In this document: positions 25,380 through 36,100 of the stretch, piece by piece
How the letters are laid out: each line of letters begins with the position of its first letter
How positions within the stretch are numbered: position 1 is the first letter of the stretch
Source: Gynurincola endophyticus
GTDB taxonomy: Bacteria > Bacteroidota > Bacteroidia > Chitinophagales > Chitinophagaceae
Direction of reading: 5' to 3'
Assembly (NCBI RefSeq): GCF_003991195.1
Contig: NZ_RCWL01000004.1
Coordinates: forward strand, 186,001-250,000
Length of the DNA: 64,000 nt
Notes under the pieces: model-generated
What the model saw: the letters and a program-made list of their open reading frames with translations, nothing else
Databases searched by the model: none
What the model was told of the DNA's origin: nothing
Position numbers and translations under genes: made by a program

Positions 25380-27593
25380 TTAATGTATAAATGATTCAAG
25401 AAAAGTAATTACATCTGATTGTTTCGGTAAGAAATACTTAGCATTAGTATGTACCTCTTTTACTTTAATCGTTATAGCATCTTCATTTAATGCAATAAAC
25501 ATATCTTCATCTGTGGTATCGTCGCCCAGGCAGCAAACAAAATCTGCCTGAAACTGCTGACACAATCTAACTGCCATCGTACCTTTATCATAGCCGGTGG
25601 GTTTCACTTCCACCACTTTATTTCCGTCTATCACCTGTAAAGGTGTATTCTGTAAAAGAATATTAAGGTTATTAATTAATTCGCGGGAGCGGTCAAATCC
25701 AACTCCGGGTAATGTATTTCTATAATGCCACGCAATAGTATTTTTCTTTTCTTCAACAAATGAACCGATACATCTTGAAACGAATGTTTGCATAATCGGC
25801 ATTACCTGCGACTTCCATAATGGAGAGAGGTTCAATGTATCTAACCATTTGTTTTTTCCATCTTTAATAATGCTGCCGTGTTCTGCTACCAGCGTAATAG
25901 GCAAATCACCCAGCCAGGTTTCTAAAGTATCTGCCGGCCGGCCGCTGATCACCACCACTTTTGTATTGGGTTGAGAAGCGAGCTTTCGTAAAACATTTTT
26001 AACCGCTTCGGTAGGAATTGCGTCTTTCGGATAATTCGTAATTGGTGCAAGTGTACCATCATAATCAATTAAGAAGATACGGTGCGCTGCGCTTTGATAT
26101 CTTTTAACAAAGAGGTCGAGTAAATTTAGTGCATTCGCTTTTCTTTGATTTCTTGAAGAGGTTACCAGATCGAGTTGATCAACAAAATCATTGATCCATT
26201 GAATAACATCATAATGTAACAGACGGTCTTGCATGATTCTGTTACGTTGAATTCTTTCTTCCAGCGGTAACGACAAAGCCCTGTGAATCGCATCTGATAC
26301 AGCAATCGTATCAAAAGGGTTTACCAACAGCGATTCATTTAATTCAACTGCAGCTCCGGCCAGTTCACTTAATACGAGCACTCCTTTACCATTTACCTGC
26401 GAAGCGATGAATTCTTTCGCTACCAGGTTCATTCCGTCGCGGAGAGGTGTAATCAGTGCCACATCAGCATGGCGGTAAAGTGCAATCAGATTATCGAAAG
26501 AAAGATGGCGGTATTGATAATGGATCGGCTGCCAGGTGATGGTACCATACCTACCATTGATAGTACCTATTTTTTCTTCGATAGCACTTTTCATTTCCTG
26601 ATATGAATCGATGGTATCTCTTGAAGGAACGATAATAATCAGAAAAACTACTTTTTCTTTCCACTCAGGATATTCCTGCAGAAAATTTTCCCAACCGTTC
26701 AAACGTTGCATGAAACCTTTCGAATAATCTAAACGGTCTACCGAGAAGATAATTTTTTTATCTCTGAATTCATTTTTAAGGAAATTAACTTTTTCGGTTA
26801 CTTCTTCACTCACCGCTTTTTCAGAGAATTTAGCATAGTCAATTCCCAATGGGAATAATTCTGCATAAACTTCTCTGTTCTGATAATGTATTTTGTGGAA
26901 GGTATTTTCAACACCCAGAACCATTTTCATAGACTGGATGAAATGTTGAACATATTCATAAGTATGAAATCCGATAAGATCAGCTCCTAAGAGTCCTTCC
27001 GCAATAGATTTTTTCCACAATTGTGGTAACATTCTGAAAAGTTCATAAGAAGGAAAAGGAATATGCAGGAAGAAACCGATTGATAAATCAGCTACCTGTT
27101 CTCTCAATAAAGCCGGCAATAACATTAATTGATAGTCATGTATCCAAACAAGGTCACCGGGTTGTAAAGATGGAATTAATTGTTCAGCAAAATTTCTGTT
27201 AACTTTTTCGTAAGCCTCCCAATAGGCTTCGTGGTACTCCACTTTTGTGGGGAAATAATGAAACAATGGCCAGATCGTGGCATTACAAAAACCTGAATAA
27301 TAGTTTTCATAATCGTGTTCATCTACAAAAATGGGGTGAAATTTAACTTTATCATCCTTCGTGTAAGGAATAATCTCTTTTTCCCAAACCTGGGGAGTGC
27401 AGTCCGCAACCCCTACCCAGTACTTATCTACATCGATCGATGCTTGTTCATAGTAGCTGGTCAGCGCATTTACTAATCCGCCGGATGATCTCCTGATTGT
27501 TAATTCATTTGAATCATTGTGTTCAATGGTAAATGGAAGTCTATTAGCTATTATCCAAACTCTTTTTCGTTGTTGATTCTTTTCCATAGCCAT
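25380..27593 (-). CDS. Bifunctional trehalose-6-phosphate synthase/phosphatase (OtsA-OtsB fusion)
   Basis: Joins UDP-glucose (or another NDP-glucose) to glucose 6-phosphate, then dephosphorylates the product to trehalose. The start is the ATG at 27593 ([13 protein letters not shown]); the frame extends to a TTG at 27626. 737 residues. The OtsA domain (about 8-480, GT20) has [35 protein letters not shown] and T-P-L-R-D-G-M-N-L. The OtsB HAD domain (about 500-737) has the catalytic D-Y-D-G-T-L motif, [15 protein letters not shown] and L-G-D-D-T-T-D-E-D. Both active sites look intact. It lies 60 bp after hutU and 10 bp before the GH15 gene. Confidence 0.95.
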   Translation of the reverse strand: MAMEKNQQRKRVWIIANRLPFTIEHNDSNELTIRRSSGGLVNALTSYYEQASIDVDKYWVGVADCTPQVWEKEIIPYTKDDKVKFHPIFVDEHDYENYYSGFCNATIWPLFHYFPTKVEYHEAYWEAYEKVNRNFAEQLIPSLQPGDLVWIHDYQLMLLPALLREQVADLSIGFFLHIPFPSYELFRMLPQLWKKSIAEGLLGADLIGFHTYEYVQHFIQSMKMVLGVENTFHKIHYQNREVYAELFPLGIDYAKFSEKAVSEEVTEKVNFLKNEFRDKKIIFSVDRLDYSKGFMQRLNGWENFLQEYPEWKEKVVFLIIIVPSRDTIDSYQEMKSAIEEKIGTINGRYGTITWQPIHYQYRHLSFDNLIALYRHADVALITPLRDGMNLVAKEFIASQVNGKGVLVLSELAGAAVELNESLLVNPFDTIAVSDAIHRALSLPLEERIQRNRIMQDRLLHYDVIQWINDFVDQLDLVTSSRNQRKANALNLLDLFVKRYQSAAHRIFLIDYDGTLAPITNYPKDAIPTEAVKNVLRKLASQPNTKVVVISGRPADTLETWLGDLPITLVAEHGSIIKDGKNKWLDTLNLSPLWKSQVMPIMQTFVSRCIGSFVEEKKNTIAWHYRNTLPGVGFDRSRELINNLNILLQNTPLQVIDGNKVVEVKPTGYDKGTMAVRLCQQFQADFVCCLGDDTTDEDMFIALNEDAITIKVKEVHTNAKYFLPKQSDVITFLESFIH

Positions 27594-27653
27594 AAGTGGT
27601 TCAAAAATTAAACCACCTATGGTCAAATGGACGATTTTTTAACAACAACCCTG

Positions 27654-29306
27654 TTATTTTAATTTTTGTTTGAGTAAAAGCTGGTGTCTGATACCGGTTT
27701 CTTCAGCTAATTCATAACCGGCATCTGCATGGCGGATAACCCCCATACCCGGATCATTGTGCAAAACACGCTTTAGTCTTTTATCAGCGGCTTCGGTTCC
27801 GTCTGCAACGATCACCATTCCTGCATGAATGCTATAGCCCATTCCTACGCCACCGCCGTGGTGTAAACTTACCCAGGAAGCACCACCTGCAGTATTTACT
27901 AAAGCATTTAAGACCGGCCAGTCTGCTACCGCATCCGAGCCATCTTTCATCGCTTCTGTTTCTCTGTTAGGCGAGGCTACCGAACCGGTATCCAGGTGGT
28001 CTCTTCCTATTACAATCGGGGCTTTAACTTTTCCTGATCGAACCAGCTCATTGAAAGCCAGCCCGGCTTTTTCACGATCACCTTGTCCTAACCAGCAAAT
28101 TCTTGCCGGCAATCCCTGAAAAGCAATTTTTTCTTTCGCCAGTTTTAACCAACGGTGTAAGCTTTTATTTTCGGGGAAAAGATTCGCAATCACTTCATCA
28201 GTAACAGCAATATCAGCCGGGTCGCCGCTTAGCGCTGCCCAACGGAAAGGCCCTTTACCTTCACAAAATAACGGACGGATATAAGCCGGTACGAAGCCCG
28301 GGAAGTTAAATGCCTGTTCAAAACCTTTTTCAAAAGCGCGTGCGCGGATGTTATTGCCGTAATCAAAAGTGATTGCGCCGCTATTCTGTAAATGTACCAT
28401 CAATTCAACATGACGTTTCATTGATTGATATGCTTTTTCAACATATACATCCGGTTGCTCATCTCTTAACTTTAATGCTTCTTCATAACTGATATCATGC
28501 GGCCAGTAACCGGTAATCGGATCATGCGCAGACGTCTGATCAGTTAGTGTATCAGGAATAATATTTCTTTCTAACAGTCTCTCCAATAAATGAACAGCGT
28601 TCACCGGTACACCAATCGAGATTGCTTTTTGCTGTTGACGTGCTTCTAATGCCTCATCAATGGCTTCATCGATATCTTCTATCATAATATCCAGATATCT
28701 TGTTTCTAATCTTTTTTGAATACGCCAGGTTTCCACTTCAGCAATAAGCGCAACGCCTTCGTTCATGGTAATGGCCAGCGGTTGAGCACCGCCCATTCCT
28801 CCTAAACCCGCTGTTACATTCAGTGTTCCCCTTAAAGAACCACCGAAATGTTTTTCTGCCGCAGCCGCATAGGTTTCATAAGTTCCCTGTACAATACCCT
28901 GTGACCCGATATAAATCCATGAGCCGGCTGTCATCTGTCCGTACATCATCAAACCTTTTTTCTCTAACTCGTCAAAATGTTTCCAGTTTGCCCAATTAGG
29001 TACTAACTGAGAGTTCGACAATAATACGCGCGGAGCATTTTCGTGTGTCGGTAAAATAGCGACGGGCTTACCGCTTTGAATGAGTAATGTTTCATCATTC
29101 TCCAATATCTTCAGCGCAGCAATAATATCGTCCAGGGCTTCATGATTTCTGGCAGCTTTTCCTCTTCCGCCGTACACAATCAGGTCTTCAGGCCGTTCGG
29201 CAACAGCCGGATCCAGGTTATTGAGTAACATTCTTAAAGCAGCTTCCTGTATCCAACCTTTACAGCTTAACTGATTACCGGTAGGGGTTTTATATTTTTG
29301 ATTCAT
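27654..29306 (-). CDS. hutU: Urocanate hydratase
   Basis: Uses tightly bound NAD+ as an electrophile to hydrate urocanate to imidazolonepropionate, step two of histidine degradation. 550 residues, the standard length. Urocanase landmarks are visible: [11 protein letters not shown] near residue 45, G-G-M-G-G-A-Q-P in the NAD-binding region, I-C-W-L-G-Q-G-D-R near residue 400 (with the conserved Cys), and [15 protein letters not shown] near residue 490. It lies 11 bp behind hutH, so the two are surely co-transcribed. The next gene is the trehalose synthase/phosphatase, 60 bp on. Confidence 0.98.
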   Translation of the reverse strand: MNQKYKTPTGNQLSCKGWIQEAALRMLLNNLDPAVAERPEDLIVYGGRGKAARNHEALDDIIAALKILENDETLLIQSGKPVAILPTHENAPRVLLSNSQLVPNWANWKHFDELEKKGLMMYGQMTAGSWIYIGSQGIVQGTYETYAAAAEKHFGGSLRGTLNVTAGLGGMGGAQPLAITMNEGVALIAEVETWRIQKRLETRYLDIMIEDIDEAIDEALEARQQQKAISIGVPVNAVHLLERLLERNIIPDTLTDQTSAHDPITGYWPHDISYEEALKLRDEQPDVYVEKAYQSMKRHVELMVHLQNSGAITFDYGNNIRARAFEKGFEQAFNFPGFVPAYIRPLFCEGKGPFRWAALSGDPADIAVTDEVIANLFPENKSLHRWLKLAKEKIAFQGLPARICWLGQGDREKAGLAFNELVRSGKVKAPIVIGRDHLDTGSVASPNRETEAMKDGSDAVADWPVLNALVNTAGGASWVSLHHGGGVGMGYSIHAGMVIVADGTEAADKRLKRVLHNDPGMGVIRHADAGYELAEETGIRHQLLLKQKLK

Positions 29307-29317
29307 ATAGCAGATTT

Positions 29318-30874
29318 TTAAGATAAAAGGAATGATTCGTTTTGTTGAAAAAGAGGAATATTATTGTTCTGAGCAAACGTATGACAAGAGTTTACAAAGC
29401 TAAAATCATTAATGATTTTTTTCATTGCATTGATATCATCGGCAAAAATTCTGTCTTCTTCAGCAAAGCTCACAAACTTACGTACATATTCATGTGCATG
29501 TTCTAACAACGGCGAGCTTTTCAGCGGGCGCCTGAATTCAATGGCCTGTGCGGCACAGAGCAATTCAATCGCTAATATGTTTTCAAGATTATCAATGATC
29601 TGATTGAGTTTTCTACCACTGATACTTCCCATCGAAACATGATCTTCCTGCCCTAGCGAAGTAGGAATACTGTCTGCGCTTGACGGAAAACACAATGACT
29701 TGTTTTCGGTAACCAGTGCGGCAGTTGTATATTGCGGAATCATAAAGCCGCTGTTTAAGCCAACTTTATTCATTAATAACATCGGTAATCCCCACTTTCC
29801 TTCGAGCAACAGATAGCATCTTCTGTCAGCAATATTTCCTAACTCAGCTGCGGCAACAGAAGCATAATCTAATGGTAAAGCCAGAGGTTGCCCGTGAAAG
29901 TTTCCACCTGATATGGTATCGTTGGCGGCGAGGATAATCGGATTATCGGTCACAGAATTCAATTCAACAGTCGTGAGTTCTTTTAAGTGCAACCATGCAT
30001 TACGCGAAGCGCCGTGTACCTGCGGCATACATCTCAGGCTGTATGGATCCTGTACTCTTCCACAATCTACATGGCTTTGCATAATTTGTGAAGGCGACAG
30101 AATATTCCATAATCTGTGTGCTACATAGGTAGTACCGGCAAAAGGACGTAGCTGATGCAAACGCGGATCAAACGGTGCTTTTGTGCCTGTTAACGCTTCA
30201 AGGCTCATAGCGCCGATAAAATCAGCTGCTTCAAGACAGTAATACAAACGTTGAACTGCTTTAATAGCAAACGATAAAATAAACTGAGTTCCGTTGATGA
30301 GCGCGAGCCCTTCTTTCGGCCCCAGTTGTAAAGGCGACAGATTAAATTTCTTTAGTATAGTCTGAGCCGGATAAGTTTGTTGCTGATACACTACTTCTCC
30401 GTGACCGATCAATGGTAAAAATAAATGAGATAATGGAGCGAGGTCACCCGAAGCGCCCACACTACCCTGTTCAGGAACAACGGGAATTACATTTTCCTGA
30501 ATATGCCATAAAATACGCTCCAACGTTTCTAAACGTACCCCGGAAAATCCTTGTGCCAAAGCATGTACTTTGGTGATCAACATAATTTTTGCAACTTCTA
30601 CCGGAATAGGTTTACCTACTCCTACCGAATGGCTTTGTAAAATTTTATGTTGTAGCAGGCGCGTGTCTTCGGGAGAAATTGCCTGATCAGCCAGAATGCC
30701 GAAACCGGTATTGACACCATAGACGGTTCTGCCTGTTGCAACAATTTCATTCACCGCATTTTCACTGGCTTTAATTTTTCGAATCGATTCATCAGAGAAA
30801 CCGGCCATCAAATTTCCGGAAGCAATGTTTAATACTTTATCAATTGACAAGTGATCTACTCCATAATGGAACAT
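29318..30874 (-). CDS. hutH: Histidine ammonia-lyase
   Basis: Removes ammonia from histidine to give urocanate, step one of the pathway. The start is the ATG at 30874 ([15 protein letters not shown]); the frame runs on to a TTG at 30919, which would overlap the marR stop. 518 residues. The Ala-Ser-Gly triplet that cyclises to the MIO cofactor is at residues 141-143, in [13 protein letters not shown]. Other signatures are G-V-N-T-G-F-G, N-G-T-Q near 190, T-D-N-P-I and Q-E-D-H-V-S-M. It lies 10 bp after marR and 11 bp before hutU, in the head of the run. The C-terminus is slightly extended (Q-N-E-S-F-L-L-S). Confidence 0.97.
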   Translation of the reverse strand: MFHYGVDHLSIDKVLNIASGNLMAGFSDESIRKIKASENAVNEIVATGRTVYGVNTGFGILADQAISPEDTRLLQHKILQSHSVGVGKPIPVEVAKIMLITKVHALAQGFSGVRLETLERILWHIQENVIPVVPEQGSVGASGDLAPLSHLFLPLIGHGEVVYQQQTYPAQTILKKFNLSPLQLGPKEGLALINGTQFILSFAIKAVQRLYYCLEAADFIGAMSLEALTGTKAPFDPRLHQLRPFAGTTYVAHRLWNILSPSQIMQSHVDCGRVQDPYSLRCMPQVHGASRNAWLHLKELTTVELNSVTDNPIILAANDTISGGNFHGQPLALPLDYASVAAAELGNIADRRCYLLLEGKWGLPMLLMNKVGLNSGFMIPQYTTAALVTENKSLCFPSSADSIPTSLGQEDHVSMGSISGRKLNQIIDNLENILAIELLCAAQAIEFRRPLKSSPLLEHAHEYVRKFVSFAEEDRIFADDINAMKKIINDFSFVNSCHTFAQNNNIPLFQQNESFLLS

Positions 30875-30884
30875 AACGTAAGAT

Positions 30885-31382
30885 TTATTTAGATTCAAAA
30901 ACCTGATATTGTTGTTCAAGTCTGTTCAACAAAGATTTTTCAGCCAACGCGCTTTCAATATTCAGTAAGGCTGGTAATAATTTTTCAACGAGTTCATTGT
31001 TTTCTACCAGGTCAGTCATGGTTTGCTGTAATGTGAGCCATACCGGTTGAATTTGCAGCAGGCGTTGTGTTCCTTTAGCAGAGAGTGTTACCTGTTTTGC
31101 ACGGGCATCAGTGGCAGAAGTCTGTACTTTCAGGTATCCTTTCTGTTGTAAACTGGTTACCAGCTGGCTTACTGCCGAGTGTGAAACCTGCAGTGTATCT
31201 GCAATTTCTTTAATAGTGAGTTTGTTTTTCCGGCCGAGCAGATAGAAGATCGGAAACCAGCTGGCGTCAAACTCCACTCCCAACTGTAGGTAAAATTTGT
31301 TAACATCATTGAGGAAAGTGTCGCTTAATCTTTTCAAGCGGGTTCCCAGAATAAGATAGCCCAGGTCTTGGTAAAAGTTCAT
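30885..31382 (-). CDS. MarR family transcriptional regulator, likely controller of the hut run
   Basis: 165 residues. The winged-helix DNA-binding domain is visible at about 50-100: L-T-I-K-E-I-A-D-T-L-Q-V-S-H-S-A-V-S-Q-L-V, then the wing with D-A-R-A-K-Q-V-T-L-S. The helical ends form the usual dimer interface. MarR proteins bind short palindromes as dimers and release on ligand binding. It is the first gene of the marR-hutH-hutU run (10-bp gap). A perfect 8-2-8 palindrome (31384-31401) lies between its promoter and its start codon, so it very likely represses itself and the run. Urocanate or histidine are plausible ligands, by analogy with the unrelated HutC and HutP systems; this is inference. 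Confidence 0.92.
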   Translation of the reverse strand: MNFYQDLGYLILGTRLKRLSDTFLNDVNKFYLQLGVEFDASWFPIFYLLGRKNKLTIKEIADTLQVSHSAVSQLVTSLQQKGYLKVQTSATDARAKQVTLSAKGTQRLLQIQPVWLTLQQTMTDLVENNELVEKLLPALLNIESALAEKSLLNRLEQQYQVFESK

Positions 31383-31383
31383 T

Positions 31384-31401
31384 TATATAAGTGCTTATAT
31401 A
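31384..31401. promoter_or_regulatory. Palindromic operator for the MarR regulator
   Basis: TATATAAG-TG-CTTATATA: perfect 8-bp arms with a 2-bp spacer, the size and symmetry usual for MarR-dimer sites. It begins 2 bp upstream of the marR ATG and overlaps the predicted transcription start, where a bound repressor would block initiation. Confidence 0.65.
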
Positions 31402-31408
31402 TTTATAT

Positions 31409-31439
31409 CAAATATAAAAAAATCCCGAATCATTTCAAA
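31409..31439 (-). promoter_or_regulatory. Promoter of the marR-hut run
   Basis: An exact fit to the Bacteroidota consensus on the minus strand: TTTG (31436-31439), 19-nt spacer, TATATTTG (31409-31416). The start site falls near 31402, at the edge of the operator, leaving a leader of about 20 nt. It is the best promoter match I found in the window. Confidence 0.75.
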
Positions 31440-31779
31440 AAAGTAAAATAAGGGAGGTACGGCAGGCGTGTTAGAAACGAATGTGGGTTATTCAGGAATG
31501 ATCAGAGCCGAAAGAAAATACAGCTCCTTCTAATAAAATACTCTTTTTTCAGATATAATACAAATATGATATATAATAATACTTATATGGTTCATTAGCA
31601 TACCGATGAATAGATGTCAGAAAGAGTGGTTGATTATTTGAATAAATGTCTCTCAATCGTAAAAACCACATAAAAAACAATAAACATTGCATGTATTTGG
31701 AAAGAAATAGTGATTCGTTTGAAAATTATTTATAAATTACTTCGATTTTATCAAAGACATACATCAAAACTAAACGATT

Positions 31780-33009
31780 ATGAAATCAAGCTTATATGGA
31801 AAGCTTTCCTTTATGATGTTTTTAGAGTTTTTTATCTGGGGTGCCTGGTTTGTGACTTTAGGAACTTTTTTGAGTGCGAATTTACAGGCTGACGGATTAC
31901 AAACGGCTAAAGTATTTTCTACACAGTCGTGGGGAGCCATTATTGCTCCGTTTATCATAGGAATGATTGCTGACAGATATTTTAACGCTGAGCGAATTTT
32001 AGGTATCCTGCATCTGGCCGGAGCCGTTTTAATGTATCAGATGTATAGTTCGCCGGATATCAGTTCATTTTATCCATATGTTTTTGCTTACATGATTTTA
32101 TATATGCCAACTTTAGCATTGGTAAATTCTGTTTCATTCAGACAATTAACCAATCCTGAAAAGCAGTTTTCAAATATCAGAATCTGGGGAACGATCGGTT
32201 GGATCGTAGCAGGTTTATCCATTTCATATGTTTTCCATTGGGACTCAACAGAAGGAGCATTAAGAAATACTTTCCTGATGGCAGGCATTGCTTCACTAAT
32301 TTTAGGTCTTTTTAGTTTTATATTGCCTAAAACACCACCGGCAAAAGCTAATACCGGTGAAAAAACATCTTTTGCTTCTATTATCGGTTTAGATGCTTTA
32401 AAGTTATTGAGTAATAAAAACTTTTTAGTATTCTTTATTTCATCTGTATTGATTTGTATTCCACTGGCATTTTATTATCAGAATGCCAACCTGTTCTTAA
32501 CACAAATAGGATTGGAAAACCCAACCGGTAAGATGACGATCGGCCAGATTTCAGAAGCATTATGTTTATTATTACTACCGGTATTCTTCAATAAATTCGG
32601 TTTTAAGAAAACCATTTTAGTGGGAATGCTGGCCTGGACACTCCGTTATGTTTTATTTGCATACGGTAATGCGGGAGATGCGGCCTTCATGTTAATTCTG
32701 GGAATTGCATTACATGGTATTTGTTATGATTTCTTTTTTGTATCAGGACAAATTTATACCGATGCAAAAGCTGGTGCTCAATACAAATCTGCAGCACAAG
32801 GTTTAATCACATTGGCAACTTATGGTATAGGTCAGTTAATCGGATTCTGGGTAGCAGGCCTGGTTACCGAGCATTACAGTGAATTAGCAAGCCAGGTAGA
32901 TGTATTCTGGAATAAAGTATGGATAGTACCTGCAGCTTTAGCAGCAGTCGTATTTGTTATCTTTGCCTTATTCTTTAAGAATGAAAAAGTATCAGGCGAA
33001 GCTCATTAA
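31780..33009 (+). CDS. MFS transporter, nucleoside:H+ symporter family
   Basis: 409 residues, 12 predicted membrane spans, cytoplasmic-membrane protein. Sequence features fit the NupG/XapB-type family (Nuc_H_symport): the first-span segment M-F-L-E-F-F-I-W-G-A-W-F-V, then G-M-I-A-D-R-Y-F after span 2 (the MFS loop 2-3 motif), R-I-W-G-T-I-G-W-I near span 5, and A-A-Q-G-L-I-T-L-A-T-Y-G-I-G in the C-half. It probably imports nucleosides with protons; some relatives carry other substrates. It lies divergent from the marR-hut run, so a histidine or urocanate transport role cannot be excluded, but the family fit argues for nucleosides. It is monocistronic, ending at 33027-33064. Confidence 0.87.
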   Translation: MKSSLYGKLSFMMFLEFFIWGAWFVTLGTFLSANLQADGLQTAKVFSTQSWGAIIAPFIIGMIADRYFNAERILGILHLAGAVLMYQMYSSPDISSFYPYVFAYMILYMPTLALVNSVSFRQLTNPEKQFSNIRIWGTIGWIVAGLSISYVFHWDSTEGALRNTFLMAGIASLILGLFSFILPKTPPAKANTGEKTSFASIIGLDALKLLSNKNFLVFFISSVLICIPLAFYYQNANLFLTQIGLENPTGKMTIGQISEALCLLLLPVFFNKFGFKKTILVGMLAWTLRYVLFAYGNAGDAAFMLILGIALHGICYDFFFVSGQIYTDAKAGAQYKSAAQGLITLATYGIGQLIGFWVAGLVTEHYSELASQVDVFWNKVWIVPAALAAVVFVIFALFFKNEKVSGEAH

Positions 33010-33026
33010 TATATTTTTATTCAATA

Positions 33027-33064
33027 AAAAGCCCCCAAAAGTTGTCTAACTTTTGGGGGCTTTT
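33027..33064. terminator. Strong intrinsic terminator after the MFS gene
   Basis: AAAAGCCCCCAAAAGTT and its complement form a 17-bp perfect stem with a 4-nt loop and A/T flanks, so it works in both directions. It also faces the convergent gene ending at 33125. Confidence 0.93.
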
Positions 33065-33124
33065 GGTTTAAGCAGCTGCAATTGATTGAAAAACTTTTAC
33101 CGTCAGTAATAGTAACACTTTAAA

Positions 33125-36100
33125 TTATTGTGCGGTTGACAATTGCTGTACATAATCTTTATTTTCAGTTACCACTACTATATAATACAATTTAGAAGTT
33201 ACGGCAGGTAATTGATAATAATTATCAGCGTTTACTTTCCATTGTTTCACAAGTTTTCCTTCAATATTAAAGAGTTTAATCGTCTTTATGGCTTGTTGAT
33301 CAATACCGCTGAGTTTAAAATGAGTAACTGCCGGGTTAGGAAACAATAACAGCTTACCGTCGGCAACTGCTATCTGCACCTTTTGAATTTTTGACAAATT
33401 TGTATCCCCGTTTTTCCATTTCACAGTAATCTGATAAGTATGTTCACCTGCCTGACTAACAAAATCGGTGTAACCGTAGGTTGAAACATTATTAACCGCT
33501 TTGATTTCAGCGATATTTTCTTTGATGTTGCTATTCGGCCGGGTACGTTCAATAACAAATCCTTCAACAAGGTCGATACGGATGACCTCCCACGAAAGTG
33601 CTACTTTATTACCATTACTTACCGGCGGCAGAACTTTCAATTGTTGATTCAGCAGTGCTGACGGATGAATCGTTTCACTAACGAATTGTGTAAGATTGTA
33701 AACAGGGGCCTGTATGCCTTTATATTCAAAAATCTGTACTTCATAACTTTCCTCCGGTTCTAAACCTGTAATAGAAATAGTTGTATCTGAACCTGAATAA
33801 ATCACATAAGAACTGTTGATTACATCACCCGCACCATAATAATTATTACCGGTATAAACCAGATATTGTTGGGGCAAATTGTTTGGCGGGCCTATTACCA
33901 CCAGCCTTTTTACGCCTTCAGCTGCAGCATTCAGTTGAAGAACGATATGCTGGCCTTCTGCCTGTACTTCTTTTAACTGAACTGCAAGTACCGGCGGATG
34001 AATAGTAGACGCTGCGGTTTGATATAAAAGTTGGTGGGCATATATCATTTCATTGTTACTCAGGTTGTATTCTACCACAGTAAAATAATAAGTAGTTGAA
34101 TGGTTGAGTGCCTCTACCCAAACCGAATCAATATCACCGGCTGCAATAATGTATGCTTCCTCTGACACCTGTGTTCCTGAACCGAATACCGGTTGAGCAT
34201 TTAAAGTATCAGTAATGCCGGGCAAGGCGTATGTATTCAGCAAATTTTTTGAGGCAATAATCAACCTTCCGGTACCGTTGCCTTTGTTAAAATATCCCTT
34301 AATGGCATTGCCCTCTACAGATTCAATGATTAAGGATGAGCTCGCCAGAGCCGGAGCAACCACTTCATTGTAACGATAAGGAACTGTATTAAACACGTGT
34401 TCAAACATACCGTTATACTCATATAAAGCGTAGTAATAGGTAGCCTGGGGGTCAATATTACGAACATTTATGTTTGTGGAATCTCTTCCTCCTGACAAGT
34501 ATACAGCAAATTCATTCGTTCCTGTTTCAACATCACCATATACTTCGTTATAATGAAAATATTCACCATCGTTAGGTATAAAATTAAAAACAGAATCTGT
34601 ACTCATGAGCAGTACTCTTCCCATTCCATTACCCGGATATATTGTCAATTGTTTTTCGTTGCCGTTAACTCCTCTTATCTTAACTGAACCTTTTACAGAA
34701 GGTGCTTCATATACCGGCTCTATGATTGTATCGGTCGGATCAACCAAGACATTTTCTTTCACCCTCAAATCAGCTGCATCAAAATTTATTTTGTAATAAT
34801 TGGCCAGATTATAAACAGGATTATCTACCCCGTTTAATTCCCATATTTTCACATAAACCTGTTTATGATTAAAAAACGGTTGTAAAGAAATGGCAGTATC
34901 CTTACCGATATAAGCAATAACTCCATCCGGATCATAAGGATTATAAGCATAATCATACCAGTCTCCAACAGTATATTTTTGAAACTGTACGGGTTTCCAA
35001 TCAGAAGGTTCTTCTAATGAAATCAATATTAAACGTGATTCATTTTGTGCAGGAGGAGATAGTTTTATGTTAGCAGTCGGGTTACCGAGCCGCCCTTCCC
35101 GTATCCACCATTGTTTAATACGAACATCACCATCTGGTAACCCAAGCGTAGCAACTGTAAAACTTAAAGGGTTTTCTTCGAGTACTAACCAATGATCAGC
35201 ATTTCCGGTATCAATATTTACCTCGTAAACTTTAATATAGTAAGATGTACTGGTATCAAGATTATTTAATGTAAACTGTTCACCGGCAGTAAGCCCGACC
35301 AGATAAACTCCTGGCTCTACTTCATTGCCTTCACCATAATTACTGTTTGCCTCTAAACTGTTAATTGAGTTAAAGTCGATACTATAATTTGCATTTTTCC
35401 CTGCAAAAATAATACGGTGCGACCCATCACCTTTGGTAAAAGAGAACTTTGCAGACTTTCCATCAGGTTGTGTATAAATGAAATCAGTAGCAGGAATAGA
35501 AGGAGTTGTTAAGAGAGGTGGTTCTACCTCTCCTGTATCAACAGGTGTTACCGGAATATGATAAACATTTTCCCACACTCCATTATACTCATACAGTGCG
35601 AATTGATAAGGTATTCCCGAACTGAGATTGGTAATTGTTATATCAACCGGCTCCAGCGCACCTACCCTATACAGAATAGAATGATGGGGATCTGGCTGAA
35701 CTGCTCCCATCTGAGTGCTGAAACTATAATAAGTAGAGTCAGCGGGTTTCCAGCTAACAGTATCATTTGCACGGGCCACGAGCATCCGACCAACACCATT
35801 TCCGGGATGTAATCTTAATTTAACAGAACCCGCTGTACTATCCAATACCTGAATAGACCCGTTTTGAGTAGGCGGAATGGTTGGATGCTGAACAATTGTG
35901 TCGGTAATATCTGCTGGAGGCGGTAGTTTCCAGCGAACAGAGGCCGTATTAAAACTGATATCATAAAAAGTATCCGTATTATATACCGGTGATTCATAAC
36001 CGACATAATCAAACACTTTGATGTAAATCTGCTTACCGCTAAACATTGGCATCAAAGACAGGAAGTTTAAATTACCTGCACCTAAAATAATATATTCTTC

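Larger units (their letters stand above)
31383..31779. other. Divergent intergenic region between marR and the MFS gene
   Basis: 397 bp, AT-rich. Its left end holds the marR operator and promoter. Near 31570-31588 a looser repeat of the operator half-sites occurs (TATATAA and CTTATAT, spacer 5 instead of 2), possibly a second, weaker site facing the transporter. No clear promoter was found for the transporter gene and no further open frame is supported. Confidence 0.5.
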
